Shown piece by piece: positions 26,859 through 38,497 of a stretch of 64,000 nt of DNA. The first letter of the stretch is position 1. Each line of letters starts with the position of its first letter. The DNA is taken from assembly GCA_947487165.1 (NCBI GenBank), contig CANKWX010000008.1:1-64000 (forward strand), read 5' to 3'. The notes under the pieces were generated by a model that saw only the letters and a list, made by a program, of their open reading frames with translations, was not told the origin of the DNA and searched no databases. The position numbers and the translations under genes were made by a program. This DNA is from Burkholderiales bacterium (GTDB taxonomy: Bacteria > Pseudomonadota > Gammaproteobacteria > Burkholderiales > Burkholderiaceae_E).

Positions 26859-27833
26859 ATGAAAGCCGTTCTCTGTAAAGAATGGGGTCCTGCCGAAAAG
26901 CTGGTGGTCGAAGAGCTTGCTGGTCGTGAACCCGGTCCGGGAGAGGTCCGAATCCGAGTCAGGGCGGCCGGCGTGAACTTCCCTGACGTACTGATCATCC
27001 AGAAGAAATATCAGGTGCAACCGACCTTGCCTTTCACCCCGGGATCGGAGGGCGCCGGTGAAGTGATCTCGGTCGGCACCGGCGTGACCAGCGTCAAGGC
27101 TGGCGATCGCGTCATCGTCTACAGCGGCGTTGGCAGTTTCGCCGAAGAGATCATCGCCCCGGCTGAAAAGGTCGTGCCGATGCCGCCCGGCCTGTCATTC
27201 GAGGTCGCAGCCGCATTCACCCTCACTTATGGCACCTCGTGGCATGCGGTCCGCGATCGCGCCGCCTTGAAGCCCGGTGAAACCATGCTGGTGCTCGGTG
27301 CAGCCGGCGGGGTCGGCTTGTCGGCGGTCGAGATCGGTAAGGCCATTGGCGCGCGGGTCATCGCCGCGGCCTCGACCGATGAGAAGCTGGCGATCTGCCG
27401 CGAGCATGGTGCCGATGCGACGATCAACTACGAAAAGGAAGACCTGCGCGAGGCGATCAAGCGCGAGACTGGCGGCAAAGGGCCGGATGTCATTTATGAC
27501 CCGGTCGGCGGCAAGTTTGCCGAGCCGGCGTTTCGGTCGATCGGCTGGCGCGGCCGCTACCTGGTCATCGGATTTGCCAATGGTCAGATTCCTGCGCTGC
27601 CCTTGAACCTGATGCTGCTGAAGGGTGCGTCGGTGGTCGGCGTTTTCTGGGGTGAATTCACCAAGCGCGAACCGGCTGCCAATGCAGCGGGCATGGCCGA
27701 GATGCTGGAATGGCTTGCACAGGGCAGGCTGCGTCCGCATATCTCCGGCACTTACCGCCTCGATCAGGTGGCGCAGGCACTTAACGACATGTCGGCGCGC
27801 AAGGTAACCGGCAAGGTTCTGATCGTGCCCTGA
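26859..27833 (+). CDS. NADPH:quinone oxidoreductase, zinc-independent MDR family
   Basis: 324 residues. The ATG at 26859 is preceded by AAGGGGAAAAAA, which fixes the start over an in-frame codon at 26772. The N-terminal GroES-like domain (RVRAAGVNFPDVLIIQKKY) is followed by the Rossmann nucleotide-binding domain with VLGAAGGVGLSAVEIGKA. It lacks the zinc ligands of alcohol dehydrogenases, consistent with the QOR/crotonase-reductase branch that reduces quinones or enoyl compounds with NADPH. Divergent from the nitronate monooxygenase gene. Confidence 0.9.
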   Translation: MKAVLCKEWGPAEKLVVEELAGREPGPGEVRIRVRAAGVNFPDVLIIQKKYQVQPTLPFTPGSEGAGEVISVGTGVTSVKAGDRVIVYSGVGSFAEEIIAPAEKVVPMPPGLSFEVAAAFTLTYGTSWHAVRDRAALKPGETMLVLGAAGGVGLSAVEIGKAIGARVIAAASTDEKLAICREHGADATINYEKEDLREAIKRETGGKGPDVIYDPVGGKFAEPAFRSIGWRGRYLVIGFANGQIPALPLNLMLLKGASVVGVFWGEFTKREPAANAAGMAEMLEWLAQGRLRPHISGTYRLDQVAQALNDMSARKVTGKVLIVP

Positions 27834-27838
27834 CGTGT

Positions 27839-27859
27839 TGTGAGCGGCTCTGGCTCACA
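27839..27859. terminator. Hairpin between convergent genes
   Basis: TGTGAGC, 7-nt loop, GCTCACA: a perfect 7-bp stem just after the quinone oxidoreductase stop, overlapping the end of the convergent sigma-4-like gene. There is no T-run, so a bidirectional terminator role is tentative. Confidence 0.35.
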
Positions 27860-28139
27860 GCACATCTTCAAGCGATTCGATGCCGCGCTCGCGCATGGCG
27901 GCTCGCATCTTGGCCAGGGCGCTGGCCTCAAGCTGGCTGGCGCGCTGCGTCGAGATGCTCAGCTCACGCGCGATTTCGACCAGTGTCAGGCCGCTGGATG
28001 CATCGCCGGTGCCAAGCCCGAAGCGCAACTGAAGGACGGTTCTTTCGTTGGGAGTCAGCATGTCGTTACCCATTTGAATTGAATGACAGAGCCCGTGCGC
28101 GGGCGCTCGATTCACGCTTTCCATATGAGGATGCTTCAT
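27855..28139 (-). CDS. Small protein resembling sigma-70 region 4 only
   Basis: At most 94 residues. The segment LTPNERTVLQLRFGLGTGD, then LTLVEIARELSISTQRASQL and EASALAKMRAAM, follows the pattern of sigma region 4.2 of RpoD/RpoS (helix-turn-helix that reads the -35 element). Regions 1 to 3 are absent, and no sigma fragment lies upstream. Internal ATGs at 28073 and 28061 would give 72 or 68 residues, and none has a good ribosome binding site. It might compete with sigma factors for RNA polymerase or act as a small regulator (inference). It could also be a gene remnant, but the frame is clean. Confidence 0.65.
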   Translation of the reverse strand: MKHPHMESVNRAPAHGLCHSIQMGNDMLTPNERTVLQLRFGLGTGDASSGLTLVEIARELSISTQRASQLEASALAKMRAAMRERGIESLEDVL

Positions 28140-28283
28140 CGATGGCTCAAGGGGTGAGCCGATGAAAACGCGAGGGAAAATCGGCAGTCCCGCTTGAGGG
28201 TCGGGTTTCAGCCCGTCTGAAAGCTGAGGTAATCTTGGCCCCCCAATTGACCGGCAGCCATCAGCCGCCCAGGAGTTACCCCG

Positions 28284-28895
28284 ATGAAAACACCATTTCG
28301 CAGCATGGCTGCGGCTTTATTGTTGCTGAGCCTGACTGCCGCGCCGGTGTTGGCTCAATCGAAGAAAGAGCTCGTCAACAGGATCGTTCTGCTGCAACAG
28401 CCGGGCGTCGAAGCCATGGCGCGAGGTCTGGCCGAACAGCCCGCCGTCCAGCTGAGCATGCAGGCACGACAACTGATCCAGAATGTTCCTGCCGAAAAGC
28501 GCGATGCGGTCGTCAAGGCCATCGATGCCGACCTCAAGAAATATGCCGACGAAGCGGTGCCGCTGCTGCGGGATCGTGCGGTCAAGCTTGCGCCGTCCGT
28601 GATCGGTACCGAGCTCGACAGCAACTTCAATGAGGATGAACTCAAGCAGCTGATCAACTGGTTCGAGTCGCCGGTCATCAAGCGCTTTCAGCAGCTTGCA
28701 CCGGGCATGCAGCGCACCCTTTCTGAAAAGCTGGTCAATGAGACTCGGACTCAGATCGAGCCCAAGCTGTCGGTGCTCGAGGCGGCAATGGCCAAGCAGC
28801 TTGGCGTGACGCCGGCAAGTGCCGCTGGCGCGCCAGGCTCCGCTCCAGCGGCGATGCCTGGCAATCGCGGCGCAAGCGACAACCCGCGCAAGTAG
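28284..28895 (+). CDS. DUF2059-domain exported protein
   Basis: 203 residues. The signal peptide MKTPFRSMAAALLLLSLTA ends at VLAQ. The mature part is helical with NEDELKQLINWFESPVIKRF, the conserved core of DUF2059 (PF09832), a periplasmic family of unknown function. The C-terminus is an Ala/Gly/Pro-rich tail. An AGGAGTTACCCCG sequence precedes the ATG. Monocistronic, with an upstream intergenic region that also contains a 6-bp inverted repeat TTTCAG/CTGAAA. Confidence 0.88.
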   Translation: MKTPFRSMAAALLLLSLTAAPVLAQSKKELVNRIVLLQQPGVEAMARGLAEQPAVQLSMQARQLIQNVPAEKRDAVVKAIDADLKKYADEAVPLLRDRAVKLAPSVIGTELDSNFNEDELKQLINWFESPVIKRFQQLAPGMQRTLSEKLVNETRTQIEPKLSVLEAAMAKQLGVTPASAAGAPGSAPAAMPGNRGASDNPRK

Positions 28896-28931
28896 TCGCG
28901 CGGGCTCGCAGCTCGGCGCCTTGACCGGCCG

Positions 28932-31229
<2,298 letters not shown>

Positions 31230-31444
31230 GGCAAATCCAGTTGAGAGGCCGGCGGCAATGAGCACCGCCCGGTGGGTTCGACCCGGTTGAGTCAGTGGCT
31301 AGGGGACGTCTTTCAAGGCTGAATCGGGCAACCGGACAATCATATCCCTCGCCGGACAACCAGGGGTTTCGTCAGGCATGAATGCTTTGACGCGGTGTGA
31401 CCGACATGCGTGCGAACCCGTGGTGCGGGCCTGGCAGGAACTGA

Positions 31445-32521
31445 TCAGCGGGTCGCAGCCGCTGTCCCCTTACCCGCTCGCGAACGCAGTGCGTCGACCG
31501 AGAAACCAAGCTCGACATACCGATGGAAGGCGGCGCCCGCCATCGTGCTGGCAACCAGCGCCATGATCAGCCCAAGCCCGTTGGCAAGGTGGCTGCCCCC
31601 AAAAAAGCGCGTCACGCCGGCATTGACGAGCAGGCAGATCGGGTAATGCACGAGAAAGACCGAATAGGAAATCCGGCCGAGCCAGGCGATGAACTGTTCG
31701 CCACGGGTGTGTGATGCCTCGCTGCGTGGCAAAGGCCTGATCAGGCTCGACGCAAAGAGCAGTGCCGCCACAGCCAGAGCTACCGCGATTCGGGTGCGAA
31801 AATCAAGGATCAGGGCGAGGCCGACGATCATCGCGATCAGCGTCGCCATCGTGACCGGGCGCTTTGAGGTGCTTGCCCACCAGGTGAGGGCGCCCAGACC
31901 GTAGCTGCCAAAGAAATAAATGCCCCAGATGTCGAAGGCGGCTTCCCGGTTGAAGTAAAAAAGGGAAGCAGTCATGCCCATCGCAACCAGCATCGGAGCC
32001 AGCCAGTGACCCGGTTGGCGCGAGGCCAGCCACAACAGCGCGCTCAGGCCGCAGTAAAGCTGTAGGTCGATTGCGACGTACCAGAGTCCGGCAGAAAGTG
32101 AGTCCTGGCCGACGATGTTCTGCACCATCAGCAGGTTGGCGAATAGCTGGTAGAGCGACGGCGTGGCAGGGGTTGAATCGAAGTTTGCCCAATGCCGGGC
32201 GATGGCTGCTGCGACGATGGCCACGCCGACGGCTGCTGCATAGGGGATCGACAGCCGCAGGTATCGTCGGATCATGACCGGCAACGGCGACTCGAAGTTC
32301 GCCCTGCCTTGCGGGGCGAGTGCCCGGGCTGCCATGTAGCCTCCCATCACCAGAAACACCTGCACCGCGATGCGTCCGTTCGCACTCAGCCAGTCGATCA
32401 GCCCGCCCAGATACGGGCTCACCACGTCCGACATCGGGCCATAAAACGCAAGGTGATGAAGGACGATCAACTGAGACGCGATACCCTTCAGAGCATCGAT
32501 GACGGGCAGGCGCGCAGGCAT
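31445..32521 (-). CDS. Acyltransferase 3 family membrane protein
   Basis: 358 residues with about ten hydrophobic segments. The N-terminal IDALKGIASQLIVLHHLAFYG carries the conserved His of the acyltransferase 3 family, and GRIAVQVFLVMGGYMAARAL follows the usual second-helix pattern. ISYSVFLVHYPICLLVNAG is the C-terminal signature. These enzymes O-acylate surface polysaccharides, peptidoglycan or secondary metabolites. The start is the ATG at 32521; a GTG at 32605 would add 28 unconserved residues inside the promoter region. No polysaccharide genes are nearby, so the acceptor is unknown. Confidence 0.85.
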   Translation of the reverse strand: MPARLPVIDALKGIASQLIVLHHLAFYGPMSDVVSPYLGGLIDWLSANGRIAVQVFLVMGGYMAARALAPQGRANFESPLPVMIRRYLRLSIPYAAAVGVAIVAAAIARHWANFDSTPATPSLYQLFANLLMVQNIVGQDSLSAGLWYVAIDLQLYCGLSALLWLASRQPGHWLAPMLVAMGMTASLFYFNREAAFDIWGIYFFGSYGLGALTWWASTSKRPVTMATLIAMIVGLALILDFRTRIAVALAVAALLFASSLIRPLPRSEASHTRGEQFIAWLGRISYSVFLVHYPICLLVNAGVTRFFGGSHLANGLGLIMALVASTMAGAAFHRYVELGFSVDALRSRAGKGTAAATR

Positions 32522-32588
32522 AAACACAAGATCCGGATCGATTGGGTAGCTTTCAGACGAACGGCATTCTAGACGACGGTCGGTAATT

Positions 32589-32604
32589 TGACATGTATTT
32601 GTCA
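32589..32604. promoter_or_regulatory. Inverted repeat TGACA-N6-TGTCA upstream of ugpB
   Basis: TGACATGTATTTGTCA lies between the divergent acyltransferase gene and ugpB. It overlaps a TTGACA (32588-32593) that could be a -35 element for ugpB transcription; no clear -10 follows at 17 bp. In other bacteria the ugp genes are controlled by PhoB; this sequence does not resemble a Pho box. Confidence 0.3.
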
Positions 32605-32668
32605 CGGTGGACCGACAGACTCAGCCGCTTTGTCATCCTGGCGCAGACCAGTCCATCAGGGGAAAACA

Positions 32669-33973
32669 ATGAAGTTCAGAGCACTCATCGCGGCGGCGAT
32701 CGTGGCAGTTGCGACGCCGGCTTATGCGCAAGTCGAGATCCAGTGGTGGCATGCAATGGGCGGCGCGCTCGGCGAATGGGTCAACGGGCTGGCCAAGGAC
32801 TTCAATGACCAGCAGAAGGACTACAAGGTCGTCCCGGTTTTCAAGGGCAGTTACGATGAAGCGATGACCGCGGCCGTCGCGGCGTTTCGCGCCGGTAATG
32901 CGCCGCACATCCTGCAGGTTTTCGAGGTCGGCACGGCCACGATGATGGCAAGCAAGGGCGCGATCGTGCCGGTGACCAAGGTGATGAGCGATGCTGGCCT
33001 GAAGTTCGACCCCAAGGCTTATGTGCCGGCAGTCTCCGGCTACTACACAGCGCCTAATGGTCAGATGCTGAGCTTGCCCTTCAATAGCTCGACCCCGGTC
33101 TTCCATTACAACAAGGATGCTTTCAAAGCGGCCGGCATGGACCCAGAGAAGCCGCCGACCACCTGGCCTGAAGTCGCGCTGGCTGCAGCGAAGCTGAAAG
33201 CAAGCGGCCACAAGTGCCCGCTGACAACGAGCTGGATAAGCTGGACGCAGCTCGAGAGTTTCTCTGCATGGCACAACACCGAGTTCGCGACCAAGCGCAA
33301 TGGCTTCAATGGCCTCGACGCGCGCCTGGTCTTCAACACGCCGCTGCATGTCCGTCACATCGAGAATCTGGCCAATCTGTCGCGTCAGGGGCTTTTCTTT
33401 TACAAGGGGCGCGCTGGTGCAGCCGATGCCACTTTCGTGTCCGGCGAATGCGCGATGTATACCGGGTCGTCGGCCGCTTACGGCAATATCAAGCGCAACG
33501 CGAAATTTGCCTCGGGCATTTCCACGCTTCCCTATTACCCGGATGTGCCGGGCACGCCCCAGAACACCGTGATCGGCGGCGCGAGCCTGTGGGTCATGGC
33601 AGGCAAGAAGCCGGTCGACTACAAGGGCGTTGGTGCCTTCTTCGATTACCTGAGCCGCCCTGACGTGCAGGCCAAGAGCCATCAGGCGACCGGCTATCTG
33701 CCGATCACTCTGGCTGCCTTCGAGATGACCGAGAAATCGGGCTTCTATGCCAAGAATCCTGGGTCCGACGTCGCGGTCAACCAGATGATCCGCAAGACCA
33801 CCGACAAGTCGCGTGGCATTCGGCTCGGCAACTTCGTGCAGATCCGCGCGATCATCGACGAGGAGCTTGAAGGTGTGTGGGCGGGCAAGCAGAGTGCCAA
33901 AGAAGCGTTGGATACCGCTGTGCGTCGCGGTAACGAGCAGCTTGAGCGCTTCGAGAAAGCCAACCGCTCCTGA
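32669..33973 (+). CDS. ugpB: sn-glycerol-3-phosphate ABC transporter substrate-binding protein
   Basis: Periplasmic binding protein of 434 residues. The signal peptide KFRALIAAAIVAVATPAYAQ starts at the ATG at 32669, preceded by AGGGGAAAACA. Strong similarity to UgpB in IQWWHAMGGALGEWV, VVPVFKGSYDEAMTAAVAAF, NAPHILQVFEVGTATMMASK and FNSSTPVFHYNKDAF. Imports glycerol 3-phosphate or glycerophosphodiesters with UgpA, UgpE and UgpC. First gene of a five-gene operon. Confidence 0.95.
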   Translation: MKFRALIAAAIVAVATPAYAQVEIQWWHAMGGALGEWVNGLAKDFNDQQKDYKVVPVFKGSYDEAMTAAVAAFRAGNAPHILQVFEVGTATMMASKGAIVPVTKVMSDAGLKFDPKAYVPAVSGYYTAPNGQMLSLPFNSSTPVFHYNKDAFKAAGMDPEKPPTTWPEVALAAAKLKASGHKCPLTTSWISWTQLESFSAWHNTEFATKRNGFNGLDARLVFNTPLHVRHIENLANLSRQGLFFYKGRAGAADATFVSGECAMYTGSSAAYGNIKRNAKFASGISTLPYYPDVPGTPQNTVIGGASLWVMAGKKPVDYKGVGAFFDYLSRPDVQAKSHQATGYLPITLAAFEMTEKSGFYAKNPGSDVAVNQMIRKTTDKSRGIRLGNFVQIRAIIDEELEGVWAGKQSAKEALDTAVRRGNEQLERFEKANRS

Positions 33974-33985
33974 TCCTGCAATCGA

Positions 33986-34873
33986 TTGGCCATCGAAAAG
34001 CGCGTCCGTTTCGGCAACCGCTGGTTGCCGTGGCTCCTGGTCGCGCCCCAGATGGTCATTGTCACGATTTTCTTTTTTTGGCCGGCCGGCAGCGCGCTCT
34101 ACCAGAGCGTGCTGCTGGAAGATGCCTTTGGCGGGTCGACCCAGTTCGTCGGTCTCGAAAATTTCGAGCGGCTCTTCTCGGATGGCAGCTACATGGCGTC
34201 CTTTCGCACGACGGCGGTCTTCTCGCTGCTGGTTGCCTCCTGCGGCATCTGCATAGCCCTCTTGCTGGCGGTCATGGCCAACCGGGTGATCCGTGGCGCC
34301 ACGCTCTACACCACGCTGCTGGTCTGGCCTTATGCGGTGGCGCCGGCGATCGCAGGAGTGCTCTGGCTTTTCATGTTCGCGCCGTCGGTAGGTATCGTGA
34401 GTCATGCGCTTCGCAGCCTTGGCATCGAATGGAATCACCTGCTCAACGGCAACCAGGCGATGGCGCTGATCGTGATGGCGGCGGTCTGGAAACAGATCTC
34501 CTACAACTTCCTGTTTTTTCTGGCGGGTCTGCAGTCGATACCGAAAAGCCTGATTGAAGCCGCAGCGATTGACGGTGCGCGCCCCTGGCATCGTTTCTGG
34601 ACCATCGTCTTTCCCTTGCTGTCGCCGACCACCTTCTTCTTGCTGGTCATCAACATCGTCTACGCCTTCTTCGATACTTTTGCGATCGTCGATGCGGCCA
34701 CGCAGGGTGGCCCGGGCAAGGACACCGCAATCCTGGTCTACAAGGCCTACTACGACGGCTTCAAGGCCATGGACCTCGGCGGATCTGCAGCCCAATCGGT
34801 GATCCTGATGGCGATCGTGATTGCGCTCACCGTTGTGCAGTTTCGCTACGTCGAAAGACGCGTGCAGTACTGA
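33986..34873 (+). CDS. ugpA: Glycerol-3-phosphate ABC transporter permease UgpA
   Basis: Inner-membrane permease of 295 residues and six helices. It starts with TTG at 33986, 12 bp after the ugpB stop; no better start is visible before the first helix [20 protein letters not shown]. The EAA loop [20 protein letters not shown] contacts the ATPase. Pairs with UgpE. Confidence 0.93.
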   Translation: MAIEKRVRFGNRWLPWLLVAPQMVIVTIFFFWPAGSALYQSVLLEDAFGGSTQFVGLENFERLFSDGSYMASFRTTAVFSLLVASCGICIALLLAVMANRVIRGATLYTTLLVWPYAVAPAIAGVLWLFMFAPSVGIVSHALRSLGIEWNHLLNGNQAMALIVMAAVWKQISYNFLFFLAGLQSIPKSLIEAAAIDGARPWHRFWTIVFPLLSPTTFFLLVINIVYAFFDTFAIVDAATQGGPGKDTAILVYKAYYDGFKAMDLGGSAAQSVILMAIVIALTVVQFRYVERRVQY

Positions 34874-34874
34874 G

Positions 34875-35732
34875 ATGGTTGAACGCCGCCCGGTCATCAC
34901 CCTTGTCGCACATCTGGTGCTGGTGCTCGGCGTTTTGCTGGTCTCGTTCCCGCTCTATGTCACCCTGGTCGCATCGACGCAGACCTCGGAGCAAATCGTG
35001 CAGCAGGCGCCGATGTCACTGTGGCCCGGCTCGAATCTGATTGACACCTATCGGGCGGCGCTCTTTGGCGGACAGACCGCCTCCGGCAGTCGTATTTCGC
35101 CGGTTGCACCGATGCTCAAGGTCAGTTTCATCTGTGCCATGGTGATAGCCCTTGGCAAGATTTCGATCTCGATGCTGTCGGCCTTTGCTTTCGTCTATTT
35201 TCGGTTTCCGGGCCGCACGCTTTGCTTCTGGATGGTGTTCATCACGCTGATGCTGCCGGTCGAAGTGCGGATCGGGCCGACCTATCAGGTGGTTGCCGGC
35301 CTGGGTCTGCTCAATACCTATACCGGTCTGACCGTACCGCTGATCGCTTCGGCTACAGCGACTTTTCTGTTTCGGCAGTTCTTTTTGACCGTCCCTGACG
35401 AGCTGGTCGAGGCCTCGCGCATCGATGGCGCCGGTCCGATGCGTTTTTTCATCGATGTGCTGCTGCCGCTGTCGGCAACCAGTATTGCCGCGCTTTTCGT
35501 GATCCAGTTCATCTATGGCTGGAACCAGTATCTCTGGCCCCTGCTCTTTACGACCGATGAGTCGAAGTATCCGATCGTCATGGGCATCCGGCGCATGCTT
35601 GCCGGCGGTGATGCCGGCAATGAATGGAATGTGGTGATGGCAACCGCGATACTTGCGATGCTGCCGCCGGCGCTGGTCGTCCTTCTGATGCAGAAGTGGT
35701 TCGTCAAGGGTCTGGTCGACGCCGAGAAGTGA
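34875..35732 (+). CDS. ugpE: Glycerol-3-phosphate ABC transporter permease UgpE
   Basis: Second permease, 285 residues, ATG at 34875 one base after the ugpA stop, so translation is coupled. Six helices, with EAA loop EASRIDGAGPMRFFIDVLLP. The sequence IYGWNQYLWPLLFTTDE near the C-terminal helices is typical of UgpE. The long upstream frame to 34821 lies inside ugpA. Confidence 0.93.
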   Translation: MVERRPVITLVAHLVLVLGVLLVSFPLYVTLVASTQTSEQIVQQAPMSLWPGSNLIDTYRAALFGGQTASGSRISPVAPMLKVSFICAMVIALGKISISMLSAFAFVYFRFPGRTLCFWMVFITLMLPVEVRIGPTYQVVAGLGLLNTYTGLTVPLIASATATFLFRQFFLTVPDELVEASRIDGAGPMRFFIDVLLPLSATSIAALFVIQFIYGWNQYLWPLLFTTDESKYPIVMGIRRMLAGGDAGNEWNVVMATAILAMLPPALVVLLMQKWFVKGLVDAEK

Positions 35733-35749
35733 TGATGCAAGGGGAATGA

Positions 35750-36814
35750 ATGGCGGCGCTGTCGATTCGTGATGTGGTGAAAGACTACCGGGCGGGCATC
35801 CGCGTGAATCGGGTGATTCATGGTGTCAGCGCTGAGGTCGCCGACGGTGAGTTCATCGTGATCGTCGGGCCCTCCGGTTGCGGCAAGAGCACCCTGCTGC
35901 GGATGGTTGCAGGGCTCGAGGAAATCACAGGCGGCCAGATTGCCATCGGGCAGCGGGTCGTCAACGACATCGAACCGGCCGAGCGCGATATCGCGATGGT
36001 GTTCCAGAACTACGCGCTTTATCCGCATATGAGCGTGTTCGACAACATGGCTTATGGTTTGAAAATCGCCCGCGTGCCCCGCGACGAGATTTCGGTGCGT
36101 GTGCGCAGGACGGCTGCGATTCTCGAGATCGAAGCCTTTCTCGATCGCAAGCCTGGGCAACTGTCCGGCGGACAGCGCCAGCGCGTGGCAATGGGCCGGG
36201 CCATCGTGCGCGAACCCCAGGTGTTCCTGTTCGATGAGCCGCTGTCCAACCTCGACGCGCGACTGCGAGCTCAGACCCGCATCGAGATCCGCAAGTTGCA
36301 CGCCGAACTCGGTGTGACCTCGCTGTTCGTGACCCATGATCAGGTCGAGGCCATGACACTGGCCCAGCGGGTCATCGTCATGAATGCCGGCCTGATCGAG
36401 CAGATCGGGACGCCAGAGGCGATCTATCAGGCTCCTGAGTCGACCTTCGTTGCCGGCTTTATCGGTGCGCCTCCCATGAACCTCATGCCGGTTCTTGGCG
36501 AGGGTTCGCGCCTGGTTCACGCTGGCTGCGAACTGCCCTTGCAGGAAGATGTTCCGCGTGACGGTGCTTTGATCTTGGGCGTGCGGCCGGAGCATGCACG
36601 GCTCGCCGACCAGGGTTGGCCGATGAAGGTGGAGCTCGTCGAGTTACTCGGTGCCGAGCGACTCATCCATGGCCGAATGGCCGATGCGCCCTTTATTGTT
36701 CGAACCGACGCGCGCCTTGCGGCCCCGAGTCCGGGCCAGATCGTCGGTCTGCAGATTGCGCCCGAAAGCCTGCATTGGTTCGATCCGACAACCCACAAGA
36801 GACTGCCGATATGA
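35750..36814 (+). CDS. ugpC: ABC transporter ATP-binding protein UgpC
   Basis: ATPase of the glycerol-3-phosphate importer, 354 residues. Walker [11 protein letters not shown]-loop [20 protein letters not shown], signature [15 protein letters not shown], Walker [15 protein letters not shown]-loop [12 protein letters not shown]-terminal TOBE-type domain is present (ILGVRPEHA). The ATG follows AAGGGGAATGA, and the stop overlaps the start of the hydrolase gene in an ATGA. Confidence 0.95.
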   Translation: MAALSIRDVVKDYRAGIRVNRVIHGVSAEVADGEFIVIVGPSGCGKSTLLRMVAGLEEITGGQIAIGQRVVNDIEPAERDIAMVFQNYALYPHMSVFDNMAYGLKIARVPRDEISVRVRRTAAILEIEAFLDRKPGQLSGGQRQRVAMGRAIVREPQVFLFDEPLSNLDARLRAQTRIEIRKLHAELGVTSLFVTHDQVEAMTLAQRVIVMNAGLIEQIGTPEAIYQAPESTFVAGFIGAPPMNLMPVLGEGSRLVHAGCELPLQEDVPRDGALILGVRPEHARLADQGWPMKVELVELLGAERLIHGRMADAPFIVRTDARLAAPSPGQIVGLQIAPESLHWFDPTTHKRLPI

Positions 36815-38004
36815 GCCTATCCCCTGCAGCTGACCAAGCGGTTGACGCCCGCCTTCCCGAGCCGCTCGATGCATCGCTGTTGCCGCCTGGGATGCGATCG
36901 CGCTTTGTCGAAAACATCAACGGACTGCGCATGCATGTGCTCGAGGCCGGATTTGAATCTCCCGGGCGGCCCTGCCTGCTGCTGCTGCACGGTTTTCCCG
37001 AGCTCGCCTACAGCTGGCGAAAGCTGATGCCGGCATTGGCCGATGCCGGCTATCACGTGGTGGCACCCGATCAGCGCGGCTATGGACGGACCACGGGCTG
37101 GGATGGTCGTTATGAGGCCGATCTCGATGAATTTCGAATGCTCAATCTGGCGCGTGATGCCATCGGCCTGGTGCACGCCCTGGGGCATCGAAGCGTCAAG
37201 GCGGTCATCGGACACGATTTCGGCTCGCCGGTCGCGGCCTGGTGCGCTCTGGTGCGTCCTGATGTGTTTCGGTCGGTGGTGCTGATGAGCGCGCCTTTCG
37301 GCGGGCCGCCTGCCTTGCCCTTCGACACCGCCATCCAGCCATCCCTCAAACCTTCGCGGGCGCCCGATCTGCAGACCGCGCTGGCCGGATTGCCGCGCGC
37401 GCGCAAGCACTACCAGTGGTACTACTCGACTCCCGAAGCCAATCGCGACATGCTCGATGCGCCGCAGGGGCTTCATGCTTTCCTGCGTGCCTACTATCAC
37501 ATGAAGAGTGCCGATTGGCCTGAAAACCGACCTTATGAGCTCCCCGATTGGTCGGCCACTTCGATGGCAAAGTTGCCTCTCTACTACGTGATGAACCTCG
37601 ACAGCGATATGCCTGCGACGGTCGCGCCTTATATGCCCGGCGCAGAGCAGGTCGCGGCATGCCGCTGGCTGCCCGATCACGAGCTCGCGGTTTATGTCGC
37701 CGACTATGCACGCATCGGATTTCAGGGGGGCCTGCAGTGGTATCGCTGCTCAACCGGCGGTCGCTATGTCGCAGAGCATCAGCTCTTTGCGGGGCGCAAG
37801 ATCGACGTGCCTTGCGCCTACATTGCCGGTGCAAGCGACTGGGGCACCTTCCAGAAGCCCGGTGAACTCAAGGCAATGGTCGCTTCGGGCTGCACGCGGA
37901 TGCTTGGCGTGCATCTGGTCGAAGGCGCCGGGCACTGGATTCAGCAGGAACAAGCGCAAGCGACGCTGTCGCTCATCGACGCTTTCCTGCGCGAGATTGC
38001 TTAG
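36811..38004 (+). CDS. Alpha/beta hydrolase, epoxide-hydrolase-like
   Basis: 397 residues. Oxyanion motif [29 protein letters not shown], and nucleophile elbow [13 protein letters not shown] with Asp as nucleophile, as in epoxide hydrolases and dehalogenases rather than serine esterases. The C-terminal catalytic His lies in [12 protein letters not shown] cap region with [15 protein letters not shown] lies between. Translationally coupled to ugpC by a 4-bp overlap, in the place where some ugp operons carry the phosphodiesterase UgpQ. The function alongside the importer is unknown. Confidence 0.88.
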   Translation: MSLSPAADQAVDARLPEPLDASLLPPGMRSRFVENINGLRMHVLEAGFESPGRPCLLLLHGFPELAYSWRKLMPALADAGYHVVAPDQRGYGRTTGWDGRYEADLDEFRMLNLARDAIGLVHALGHRSVKAVIGHDFGSPVAAWCALVRPDVFRSVVLMSAPFGGPPALPFDTAIQPSLKPSRAPDLQTALAGLPRARKHYQWYYSTPEANRDMLDAPQGLHAFLRAYYHMKSADWPENRPYELPDWSATSMAKLPLYYVMNLDSDMPATVAPYMPGAEQVAACRWLPDHELAVYVADYARIGFQGGLQWYRCSTGGRYVAEHQLFAGRKIDVPCAYIAGASDWGTFQKPGELKAMVASGCTRMLGVHLVEGAGHWIQQEQAQATLSLIDAFLREIA

Positions 38005-38008
38005 CGCG

Positions 38009-38025
38009 GCCTAAGCCGCTTAGGC
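38009..38025. terminator. Palindromic hairpin between convergent genes
   Basis: GCCTAAGC-C-GCTTAGGC is a perfect 8-bp inverted repeat with a one-base centre, 5 bp after the hydrolase stop. The small minus-strand gene converges from the other side. There is no clear T-run; a bidirectional terminator is possible. Confidence 0.4.
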
Positions 38026-38072
38026 TGATTTGAATCGGTGGTGCCACGCTCAGGTGCCTGAGCCTTGCCGCT

Positions 38073-38300
38073 TCAGTCCCCGTTTCGGGCTTTGACGCTC
38101 AGGATGCGCTCGACGAGTTCATCGATGACTTCGCCCTGGCTGGCAAGCGAGCCGCTCGCCTTGAGTTTTGCAAGTCCATCGCGGGTGGTTGCTTTCACGA
38201 GCACATTGATATAGACCTTGCGTGGCGGGCGTCCACGCCGGGTGGGCACTGCATTAGCCTTGACCGAATTGCTTCTTGCTGCGGGGTGTCGTGTTGCCAT
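38073..38300 (-). CDS. Small protein, possible ribbon-helix-helix type
   Basis: 75 residues. A basic N-terminus (TRRGRPPRK) is followed by a likely strand VYINVLVKA and two helices (TRDGLAKLKASGS, SQGEVIDELVERILSV). This order and the pattern of hydrophobic positions resemble CopG/Arc-like ribbon-helix-helix DNA-binding proteins; the assignment is an inference. Monocistronic, divergent from the DUF937-OmpA gene across a 220-bp intergenic region. No toxin gene is adjacent, so a toxin-antitoxin role is not supported. Confidence 0.6.
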   Translation of the reverse strand: MATRHPAARSNSVKANAVPTRRGRPPRKVYINVLVKATTRDGLAKLKASGSLASQGEVIDELVERILSVKARNGD

Positions 38301-38433
38301 GGTTGTTTGATCCGGGGAACGGCCGCCAGATTAGCATTGGCTTTCTCCCATAGCGAACGTCAGTGCCGAATACTGTCAAACTGCCGACCCAGTCGCCTCA
38401 GGGCAGTAAAAAGTTTTCTCTTTCCGGAATATG

Positions 38434-38449
38434 TGTGAATTAATTCACA
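38434..38449. promoter_or_regulatory. Perfect CRP-type site TGTGA-N6-TCACA
   Basis: TGTGAATTAATTCACA is a perfect 16-bp palindrome matching the CRP consensus TGTGA-N6-TCACA. It is centred about 84 bp before the ATG of the DUF937-OmpA gene and also lies upstream of the divergent small gene at 38300. Some other CRP/FNR-family factors share this half site, so the protein that binds is not certain. Confidence 0.65.
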
Positions 38450-38497
38450 TCTCCCTGATACCATCTCGCCCCGGCAAACCCGTATCAGGTCAGGTTT

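Noticed and set aside
32633-34900. 755-residue minus-strand frame opposite ugpB and ugpA
   Set aside because: Exceptionally long but composed of His, Arg, Gly and Asp without domain features; the plus strand encodes two well-conserved ugp genes.
38073-38300. Antitoxin of a toxin-antitoxin pair
   Set aside because: The small protein is ribbon-helix-helix-like, but no toxin gene overlaps or adjoins it.
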